DNA of 64,000 nucleotides from Pseudomonas sp. BGr12 (GTDB lineage Bacteria; Pseudomonadota; Gammaproteobacteria; Pseudomonadales; Pseudomonadaceae): NCBI RefSeq assembly GCF_030272895.1, contig NZ_JALRNF010000015.1, positions 57,225 to 121,224 of the forward strand, read 5' to 3'. Shown piece by piece: positions 57,551 to 64,000 of this stretch (position 1 is its first letter; each line of letters starts with the position of its first letter). The notes under the pieces were generated by a model. It saw only the letters and a program-made list of their open reading frames with translations, ran no database searches and was not told where the DNA came from. The position numbers and the translations under genes were made by a program.

Positions 57551-58230
57551 ACCCGATAACGACAGGTACACCGTCCACAGTGGCAGTGGACGTCGATGCC
57601 TTGCTGCAAGACAGCTACCTGCTGGTTGTCGAGCTGCGCCATGGCGCGTCGGCGCAGAACAGTCTGGAACTGCAACAGCGCAGTGCCAGGCAGGTCGAGC
57701 GGGTACGCGAGCAGCTTGCCGCGGCTGGGGTCAGTCAACGCAGCATCGATCACATCAGTCATGCCCAATGCGCCTTGCTCGACGAGGTCATGCTTGGCTG
57801 TGCCAAGGGCGTGGCCCACGACGGCTGGGCAAGCGAGCCGCTGCAGGCGAAATTCTTCAGCCATCATCAGGCCGGGGAATCCCTCTACGAAGACATGCGT
57901 GAAGTGCTGCGCGAGCCTGCACCGGACCTTCAGGTCCTCACCGCCTTCCAGCGGGTGCTGGCCCTTGGCTTTCAGGGCCGCTATCGCGACATCAACGACC
58001 CCGAGCGCGCACAGCTGCTGACTGCGCTCAATGCGCAGGTCGCTCCGTTGAGCACCGGCCCGGTACCAGTCGCCCTGGCGGGCCCCGGTCTGCCAACGGG
58101 CAATCTGCGCGGATTGCGTTCTCCATGGGCACACGCCCTGGCAGCAGCCTTGCTGCTTGCAGGTGGTTGGTGGGGACTGGACGCGATGCTCGGCAAGTTG
58201 ATCTTCGCGTACCTGCTCGGACAGGTGTGA
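57547..58230 (+). CDS. tssL: Type VI secretion membrane-complex protein TssL (DotU)
   Basis: A 227-residue TssL: cytoplasmic helical domain (VDALLQDSYLLVVELRHGAS; ALLDEVMLGCAKGVAHDGWA; LEAFF-like AKFFSHHQAGESLYEDMREV; LALGFQGRYRDIND) and a single C-terminal membrane helix. It lacks a C-terminal peptidoglycan-binding (OmpA) extension; that domain is supplied by the next gene. GTG/ATG choice of that gene leaves 10 bases between them. Confidence 0.92.
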   Translation: MNPITTGTPSTVAVDVDALLQDSYLLVVELRHGASAQNSLELQQRSARQVERVREQLAAAGVSQRSIDHISHAQCALLDEVMLGCAKGVAHDGWASEPLQAKFFSHHQAGESLYEDMREVLREPAPDLQVLTAFQRVLALGFQGRYRDINDPERAQLLTALNAQVAPLSTGPVPVALAGPGLPTGNLRGLRSPWAHALAAALLLAGGWWGLDAMLGKLIFAYLLGQV

Positions 58231-58240
58231 GGACGTGCAG

Positions 58241-59968
58241 ATGACACTCAAGCTGACACGAGCGCTCTGGCTGTGGGCGGGCGCGCTTGCCCTGGCGTTG
58301 GTGATGGTCTTCCCGCTTGCTGTCGGGGTGCGCGTAGCCGTCGCACTGATCCTGGTGTGTGCTGTTGCTCTGGCCTGGCGTTGGGCAGGGCGAATCGGCG
58401 CGTCTCAGGGCGAGGCGCCGGCACTGGCCGACGGTGCACGCTGGCCGCTGGCAAGCTACCGAAAGCCAGTGGTACTGGTCTGTGGTGACGGACTGGCCGC
58501 TCTGTTTGGCAAGGTGCCGGACGAGTCACTGGCCCTGCGGACTACGGGGCAGGGCTGTTATGTGCGGGTCAGCAACCTGGAGCAACTGGTGCCACTGGTC
58601 AATTGCCTCGAAGCCTGGCGACCTGAGTGGTGCGGGCAATTGGGGGTCATGTTCGTCGTCAACCCGGGCGAGCACACCGACCGTGGTGTGTTGGTCGGCA
58701 ATGTGCGGGCGTTCCGTTGTCAGTTGGAGCGACAACGTAAGCGCGGCATGCCCTTGCCACTTTTGCTGGTGAGCTACCTGGAAGCGTCCCGGGGAGCGGG
58801 CCCCTGGTTCAGTTGGGAAGCGGAGCAAGCCGTTCCCCAGGTACGTGAAGCGGGTGAGCGTCTAAGCCTGCTCGACTGGCAACGCCAGGCCCCTGACGCC
58901 CAGGCGCAGTCCGCGCGCATTCAGGCTTGCGTGAGGCTGAACAGTGCCGGGGCGTGGCTGGATGAAGCCGTTCTTGCACACCTCGCGCCTCGTGAGCATG
59001 GGCCTGCGACCAGTTTCGTGGAGGCTTGTGCCATTTCGCTGGTGCCGGAACTGCCCGGCAAGGCCAAGGGCAATCTTTGGCAGCAATGGCTGCAGTGCAG
59101 GACCGGCTTGATCGAAGGAGGGCAGGGTACAGCTGACAGCGCACTGTCGCTGCCTTTTCCGGATGCCTTGCTTGACTTGCTTCCGGTATCCGCACCGCCT
59201 TCGCGGGCTCAACGCGTGACAGTCATCGGGCTCTGGTTGTTCGTGCTGGCGGGTATGGTCGCCCTGGCCAGTTCGGCCTGGCAGAACACGTTACTGATAC
59301 GTCAGGTCACCGATGACCTTCGCCGCTACAGCGCGCTGCTGGAACATCCGGGGCAGGCAGCGTCCGCCCGGCGCGAGGAAGCCATGGCCGTGCTCCGCCA
59401 GGACGCCTTGCGCCTGGATAGCTACTACCGACATGGCGTGCCCTGGTCGCTTGGCCTGGGTCTGTATCACGGCGAGCGGTTGCGCCATCTGCTACAGGCT
59501 GCGATTGCCGGTTACCGCGAGCCAGAGGCAGTCCCGGCCAGCGCACCTGAGCCTTTGCGCCTGGACAGCCTCTCCTTGTTCGGGTCGGGCAGTGCACAGC
59601 TCAAGCCGGGCTCAACCAAAGTTCTGGTCAATGCGTTAGTCGACATCAAGATCCAGCCAGGCTGGCTGGTGGTGATCACCGGGCATACCGATGCCACGGG
59701 CAGCGCCGAACAGAACCTGCGCCTGTCCCGTGCCCGGGCTGCCGCGGTGCATGACTGGATGCGGCAAATGGGCGACATCCCGGACAGCTGTTTTGCTGTC
59801 CAGGGGGTCGGAGCCAGCCAGCCGGTCGCCAGCAATGACAGCGAAGCCGGTCGCGCTGCCAACCGGCGCGTCGAGATACGTCTGGTTCCGACGCTGGGGG
59901 CGTGCATGCCCTCCACGGCGGAAGCGGACCTGCAACCCCTGTCGCATTCGGCGGCATTCAACTACTGA
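58241..59968 (+). CDS. TssM-like/OmpA hybrid membrane protein of the type VI locus
   Basis: A 575-residue protein with two N-terminal membrane helices (residues about 8-46), a cytoplasmic region (50-320), a third helix (about 325-347) and a periplasmic part ending in an OmpA peptidoglycan-binding domain (about 440-555; VVITGHTDATGSAEQNLRLS, ANRRVEIRLVP). The segment after helix 3 (PWSLGLGLYHGERLRHLLQA) resembles the region following the third helix in TssM. So it has TssM topology but is half the size, with OmpA replacing most of the periplasmic part. ATG at 58241 has GAGG 8 bases away; a GTG at 58235 is too close to it. It probably anchors the apparatus to the cell wall. Confidence 0.85.
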   Translation: MTLKLTRALWLWAGALALALVMVFPLAVGVRVAVALILVCAVALAWRWAGRIGASQGEAPALADGARWPLASYRKPVVLVCGDGLAALFGKVPDESLALRTTGQGCYVRVSNLEQLVPLVNCLEAWRPEWCGQLGVMFVVNPGEHTDRGVLVGNVRAFRCQLERQRKRGMPLPLLLVSYLEASRGAGPWFSWEAEQAVPQVREAGERLSLLDWQRQAPDAQAQSARIQACVRLNSAGAWLDEAVLAHLAPREHGPATSFVEACAISLVPELPGKAKGNLWQQWLQCRTGLIEGGQGTADSALSLPFPDALLDLLPVSAPPSRAQRVTVIGLWLFVLAGMVALASSAWQNTLLIRQVTDDLRRYSALLEHPGQAASARREEAMAVLRQDALRLDSYYRHGVPWSLGLGLYHGERLRHLLQAAIAGYREPEAVPASAPEPLRLDSLSLFGSGSAQLKPGSTKVLVNALVDIKIQPGWLVVITGHTDATGSAEQNLRLSRARAAAVHDWMRQMGDIPDSCFAVQGVGASQPVASNDSEAGRAANRRVEIRLVPTLGACMPSTAEADLQPLSHSAAFNY

Positions 59969-59983
59969 GAAAAGGAGCTTCAA

Positions 59984-60475
59984 ATGGCTATTCCCCTGTA
60001 CCTGTGGCTGCAAGATGACGGCGGCGCGGAGATCAAAGGATCGGTGAATGTGCAGAATCGCGTGGGCAGTATCGAGGTGGTCGCCCAAAGCCACGACATT
60101 TACATCCCCACCGACAACAACACCGGCAAGCTGACCGGCGCGCGTATTCACACCCCGTTCCTGTTTACCAAGGAAATCGATGCCGCCAGCCCCTACCTCT
60201 ATAAGGCGGTGAGTACCGGCCAGACCTTAAAAAGCGCGGAGTTCAAGTGGTACTGCATTGACGACGCGGGCCAGGAAGTCGAGTACTTCAACACCCGGCT
60301 GGAAAACGTCAAGGTCGTGAAGGTTGCACCAAAAATGCACGACATCAAGGACCCGACCAAGGAGAAGCACAACCACCTCGAGGATATCGAGCTGCGTTAC
60401 GAAAAGATTATCTGGACCTACAAGGACGGCAACATCGTCCACTCGGATGCCTGGGCCGAGCGCCCGAGCGCTTGA
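59984..60475 (+). CDS. hcp: Type VI secretion tube protein Hcp
   Basis: A 163-residue Hcp. MAIPLYLWLQDDGGAEIKGS, then HDIYIPTDNNTGKLTGARIH, TPFLFTKEIDAASPYLYKAV, and a C-terminal EKIIWTYKDGNIVHSDAW are typical. Hcp hexamers stack into the tube inside the sheath and also carry effectors. AAGGAGC ribosome site. Followed by a strong hairpin before clpV, suggesting higher Hcp expression than the next gene. Confidence 0.96.
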   Translation: MAIPLYLWLQDDGGAEIKGSVNVQNRVGSIEVVAQSHDIYIPTDNNTGKLTGARIHTPFLFTKEIDAASPYLYKAVSTGQTLKSAEFKWYCIDDAGQEVEYFNTRLENVKVVKVAPKMHDIKDPTKEKHNHLEDIELRYEKIIWTYKDGNIVHSDAWAERPSA

Positions 60476-60481
60476 TTTAAA

Positions 60482-60515
60482 AGGGCCGGCAGATCGTTTT
60501 TCGTCTGCCGGCCCT
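60482..60515 (+). terminator. Intercistronic hairpin after hcp
   Basis: AGGGCCGGCAGA and TCTGCCGGCCCT form a perfect 12-bp stem with a 10-base T-rich loop, 6 bases after the hcp stop. No U-run follows, so it is better read as an attenuator or mRNA-protecting structure than a full terminator. Confidence 0.6.
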
Positions 60516-60556
60516 GGACAGTTCCGCTTTCCGGAATCATCACAAGGACGCCTCCG

Positions 60557-63175
60557 ATGGTACAGGACTCTACCCGCCTGCTTCGCCGCCTCAATCCCTA
60601 TTGTGCCCAGGCACTGATCGCTGCGGCGTCACACTGCCAAAGCCGCGCCCATGGCCAGGTCACCATCGAGCACTGGCTACTCAAGTTGCTGGGGCAAGGC
60701 GAGGGCGACCTGACACTTATCGCCCGTCGTTTCGAATGGGATATGAACAGGCTGTGGGACGGTTTACTCGTACACCTCGATGCCCTGCCTCGCAGCGTGC
60801 AGGGCAGGCCGCAATTGTGCGGCAAGCTCAAGCAACTGATTACCCAGGCCTGGTTGCACGCGTCCCTGGATGAGCACAGCGATCAATTGCGTTCGGTACA
60901 CCTGCTAAGCGCATTGCTGGAACATCCGGGCTTGCTCGCATGCCAGGACGCCTGGCCGCTGCTCAGCCTCGGCGATAGCCAGCTCAGGCAATTGCAGCCA
61001 TGGCTCGATCAGACCTCGGAAGAAAGACCCCAAGTGCGGGAATCGCCTGCCCCGTGCATGGACGTGGCCGAACCAGGCCCAGCAGCGCCTGCATCATTGG
61101 ACCGGTTCACACACGACATTACCGCCAAGGCCGGGGCAGGGCAGATCGACTCTGTGTTCGGTCGTGACGACGAAATCCGCCAGGTAATCGACATCCTCGG
61201 TCGCCGGCGCAAGAACAATCCGATCCTGGTCGGTGAACCGGGGGTCGGTAAGACCGCCCTGGTCGAGGGGCTGGCCCTGCGAATTATCCAGGGAAATGTG
61301 CCGGACACCCTAAAGGGTGTCAGCGTACGTACCCTTGACCTGGGGCTCCTGCAGGCAGGAGCCGGCGTCAAAGGCGAGTTCGAACAACGCCTCAAGCAGG
61401 TCATCGAGGCGGTCCAGCAGTCCCCGACACCGGTTCTACTGTTTATCGACGAAGCCCATACCCTGATCGGCGCCGGTAACCAGGCCGGCGGCGCCGATGC
61501 TGCCAATCTGCTTAAACCCGCCCTGGCCCGTGGCGAACTGCGCACCATCGCCGCCACCACCTGGAGAGAATACAAACAGTACTTCGAACGCGACGCGGCG
61601 TTGGAGCGGCGCTTCCAGATGGTCAAGGTGCAGGAGCCCGACGACACCGGCGCCTGCATCATGCTGCGCGGCCTCAAGGCCCGCTACGCCAGCCACCATG
61701 GCGTGCATATCCAGGATGCGGCGGTGCAGGCGGCCGTCAGCCTGTCGCGGCGCTACCTGACTGGCCGGCAACTGCCGGACAAGGCTGTCGACCTGCTCGA
61801 CACGGCCAGCGCACGGGTGCGCATGAGCCTGGATTGCGAACCACAGGAGCTGGTCCGCTCGAAGGCTCGGCAGGCAGCCCTGAGCCTGGAGCAACAGGCC
61901 GTGGAAGAAGACGCGCAAGTGGGCGCAGGCAACGCCCCTGAACGCCTGGCGGTGATCGCCGGGCAGATCGGGGATCTCAAGGTCCGGCAAAACGAACTGG
62001 AGCAACAGTACCACCTGGAACTTGACCTGGCTCGCCAGTTGCTCGACGCACGCCAGGCAGGACCCACCCAGGCCGAGCGCTGCGCACAGTTGCAAAAGCA
62101 GTTGCAGGTCGTTCAGGGTGAGCAGCCATTGCTCTCGCTCGATGTCGATGCCCGATGCGTCGCCGAAGTGGTGGCCGACTGGACCGGCGTACCACTGGGT
62201 AGCCTGCTCAAGGATGAACAGGCCAACTTGCTGGCACTGGAACAGCACCTGGGCCGTCGCGTCATCGGCCAGGCGCCGGCCTTGACCGCGCTGGCCCAGC
62301 GACTGCGGGCCGCCAGGACCGGCCTGACCGACGAGCAGGCCCCCCTGGGGGTATTCCTGCTGGTGGGCAGCAGTGGCGTGGGCAAGACCGAAACCGCGCA
62401 CGCCCTGGCTGACTGCTTGTTCGGTGGGGAACAGGCGCTGATCACCCTCAATCTTTCCGAGTATCAGGAAGCCCATACCGTCAGCCAGCTCAAAGGTTCG
62501 CCGCCTGGCTATGTCGGCTATGGGCAGGGCGGCGTGCTGACCGAAGCCGTGCGCCAACGCCCCTACAGCGTCGTGCTGCTCGATGAGGTGGAAAAGGCCC
62601 ATCGTGACGTCATCAACCTGTTCTACCAGGTGTTCGATCGCGGCTTCATGCGCGATGGCGAAGGGCGCGAGATCGACTTTCGCAACACCGTCATCCTCAT
62701 GACCTCCAACCTGGGCAGTGATGAACTGCAGGCCTGTTTGCAACAACAGCCGGAAACGTCGGACAGCACCCTGCATGAAATGCTCCGGCCGATCCTGCGC
62801 GAGCATTTCCAGGCAGCGTTGCTTGCACGTTTCCAGACCTTGATCTACCGCCCGCTGCCGGTTGAAGCCCTCAAGCGCATCGTGGCGATCAAACTGGCTC
62901 AAGTCACAGCGCGGTTGCGGCGCCATTACGGCGTTGATTGTCAGATCGACGCGCCACTAGAGGACGCGCTGGTCGATGCTTGCCTGCTACCCGATAGCGG
63001 AGCGCGCAATATCGACAGCCTGCTCAACCAGCAGATCCTGCCGGTACTGAGCCAGCAGCTGCTGCAGCGCCAGGCAGTCCGGCAGAAAACCCACCGGGTA
63101 ATAGTGGGCTACAGCGACCAGGACGGCATCACCCTGCAGTTCGACGATGCACCCTCCTTGGTCGGGGGGGCATGA
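60557..63175 (+). CDS. clpV: Type VI secretion ATPase ClpV (TssH)
   Basis: An 872-residue AAA+ unfoldase that dismantles contracted sheaths. N-terminal sheath-binding domain (1-150), first AAA+ module with GEPGVGKTALVEG and Walker B LLFIDEAHTLIGAG, middle coiled-coil region (about 430-520), second AAA+ module with GSSGVGKTETAHAL and VVLLDEVEKAHRDV. Both Walker A lysines and both Walker B pairs are intact. Start MVQDSTRLLRRLNPYCAQAL after AAGGACG. Confidence 0.96.
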   Translation: MVQDSTRLLRRLNPYCAQALIAAASHCQSRAHGQVTIEHWLLKLLGQGEGDLTLIARRFEWDMNRLWDGLLVHLDALPRSVQGRPQLCGKLKQLITQAWLHASLDEHSDQLRSVHLLSALLEHPGLLACQDAWPLLSLGDSQLRQLQPWLDQTSEERPQVRESPAPCMDVAEPGPAAPASLDRFTHDITAKAGAGQIDSVFGRDDEIRQVIDILGRRRKNNPILVGEPGVGKTALVEGLALRIIQGNVPDTLKGVSVRTLDLGLLQAGAGVKGEFEQRLKQVIEAVQQSPTPVLLFIDEAHTLIGAGNQAGGADAANLLKPALARGELRTIAATTWREYKQYFERDAALERRFQMVKVQEPDDTGACIMLRGLKARYASHHGVHIQDAAVQAAVSLSRRYLTGRQLPDKAVDLLDTASARVRMSLDCEPQELVRSKARQAALSLEQQAVEEDAQVGAGNAPERLAVIAGQIGDLKVRQNELEQQYHLELDLARQLLDARQAGPTQAERCAQLQKQLQVVQGEQPLLSLDVDARCVAEVVADWTGVPLGSLLKDEQANLLALEQHLGRRVIGQAPALTALAQRLRAARTGLTDEQAPLGVFLLVGSSGVGKTETAHALADCLFGGEQALITLNLSEYQEAHTVSQLKGSPPGYVGYGQGGVLTEAVRQRPYSVVLLDEVEKAHRDVINLFYQVFDRGFMRDGEGREIDFRNTVILMTSNLGSDELQACLQQQPETSDSTLHEMLRPILREHFQAALLARFQTLIYRPLPVEALKRIVAIKLAQVTARLRRHYGVDCQIDAPLEDALVDACLLPDSGARNIDSLLNQQILPVLSQQLLQRQAVRQKTHRVIVGYSDQDGITLQFDDAPSLVGGA

Positions 63176-63179
63176 CAAC

Positions 63180-64000
63180 ATGGCGCAAGCGATCAACCTG
63201 CTGTTCGACCACAACCGTCACCGCCTCCAGGTCTCCCGTCTCGACAGCGCACTCGACGTGCTGGCCTTCGACGGCAAGGAGCACCTGAGCCAGCCGTACC
63301 GCTACCAGATCGAATTCACCTGCCCCGAGCTGGACCTGGCCGCCGAGCAACTGCTCGGCCGCAGCGCCTGCTTCAGCTTGCAACCGCGGCCGCAACAGCT
63401 ACCGTCCCTGGGCCTGCCCGAACCCGAGATCAAGCCGCTGCGCACCCGCTACGGGGTGATCAGCGCCTTCGAGCGCCTGTCCGCCTCCCGTGACGAGGCC
63501 CGCTACAAAGTCACCCTGCAACCACGCCTGGCCCGGCTCGGCCTCGGCCAGCAGTACCGTATTTACCAGGACCAGTCGGTGCCGCAGATCGTGGAAAAAG
63601 TCCTGCGCGAGCGCCATGGCTTTCGCGGCGAAGATTTCCTCTTCACCCTGGCCCGCGAATACCCGCGGCGCGAACAGGTCATGCAGTACGGTGAAAGCGA
63701 CCTGGCCTTCATCAGCCGGCTGCTGGCCGAGGTCGGCATCTGGTACCGCTTCAGCAGCGACGACCGCCTGCACATCGAAGTGATCGAATTCCACGACGAC
63801 ACCCGCCACTACCAGTTCGGCCTCGAACTGCCGCTGCTGTCGCCGTCGGGCCTGAGCAGCGGCGACCAGGATGCCGTCTGGCAGCTGCAGGCCAGCCACA
63901 AGGTAGTCGAGCAACAGGTCAACATCCGCGCCTACGACCACCGCCAGGCCCATGCCTACCTCGACGGTGAAATCGACCACACCCGCGGCGCGCTCACCAC
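63180..64000 (+). CDS. vgrG: Type VI secretion spike protein VgrG, N-terminal part, cut by window edge
   Basis: 273 residues of VgrG are visible. MAQAINLLFDHNRHRLQVSR, GKEHLSQPYRYQIEFTCPEL, AFERLSASRDEARYKVTLQP, YRIYQDQSVPQIVEKVLRER and YGESDLAFISRLLAEVGIWY match the gp27-like domain. The C-terminal gp5-like spike and any effector extension are outside the window. Composition here is again strongly GC-biased compared with tssB/tssC. Starts 4 bases after the clpV stop. Downstream cargo and immunity genes are to be expected beyond the edge. Confidence 0.93.
   Translation, partial: MAQAINLLFDHNRHRLQVSRLDSALDVLAFDGKEHLSQPYRYQIEFTCPELDLAAEQLLGRSACFSLQPRPQQLPSLGLPEPEIKPLRTRYGVISAFERLSASRDEARYKVTLQPRLARLGLGQQYRIYQDQSVPQIVEKVLRERHGFRGEDFLFTLAREYPRREQVMQYGESDLAFISRLLAEVGIWYRFSSDDRLHIEVIEFHDDTRHYQFGLELPLLSPSGLSSGDQDAVWQLQASHKVVEQQVNIRAYDHRQAHAYLDGEIDHTRGALT

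Noticed and set aside
61436..62926. 496-residue frame opposite clpV
   Set aside because: Antisense shadow of a gene with both AAA+ modules intact.

Overview
The window reads as a chromosomal segment of a Pseudomonas of the P. putida group. The basis is high-GC coding with strong GC3 bias; cti (fatty acid cis/trans isomerase), MuxABC-OpmB, NfuA and a D-lysine/pipecolate-type catabolic block of P. putida character; and dozens of REP palindromes built on CGGGGCAAGCCCGCTCC, typical of this group. No tRNA, rRNA, insertion sequence, integrase or CRISPR array was seen. Species is not assigned.

Layout. 1-9.5 kb is sulfur/methionine and membrane housekeeping: cysI (cut by the left edge), a periplasmic binding protein, a 37-residue membrane peptide, a DUF2970 protein, metH with a MetR-type box, cti, and nfuA with an IscR-like site. 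9.6-13.4 kb holds a quinone oxidoreductase with a LysR regulator, then an alpha/beta hydrolase divergent from a CGNR zinc-finger protein, with three copies of one 30-bp palindrome between them. 13.5-19.2 kb is a complete urease operon ureD-A-B-C-E-hupE-F-G behind a candidate sigma-54 promoter. 19.2-22.3 kb contains a zinc alcohol dehydrogenase, an AraC regulator and a four-unit 150-bp tandem array. 22.2-24.7 kb has a cupin, chrA and two hypotheticals. 24.8-28.6 kb is D-glucarate uptake and dehydration (gudD, gudP, GntR regulator). 28.6-32.4 kb has an exported protein, a MarR regulator with a four-cysteine tail coupled to a MOSC protein, a class-I glutamine amidotransferase and a small membrane protein.

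32.4-44.0 kb is an amino-acid catabolic region: an amino-acid ABC transporter, a DadA/AmaD-like FAD dehydrogenase, an RpiR regulator, divergent dpkA, an aromatic-type aminotransferase (AmaC-like) and a HAAAP permease. From memory of P. putida KT2440, dpkA and the aminotransferase are neighbours. Here they are separated by about 2.4 kb carrying two unrecognised genes and a LuxR-type regulator split over two frames. I consider this the best candidate for something undescribed.

44.2-53.9 kb has tpx and the tightly overlapping muxA-muxB-muxC-opmB efflux operon. 54.1 kb to the right edge is part of a type VI secretion locus (tssB, tssC, tssK, tssL, a TssM-like/OmpA hybrid, hcp, clpV, vgrG start). 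tssA, E, F, G, J and a full tssM are not in the window and presumably lie to the right or elsewhere.

REP pairs (REPINs) sit mainly at 3' ends and may act as terminators or mRNA stabilisers. Operators and promoters listed are pattern matches by eye, not tested sites.
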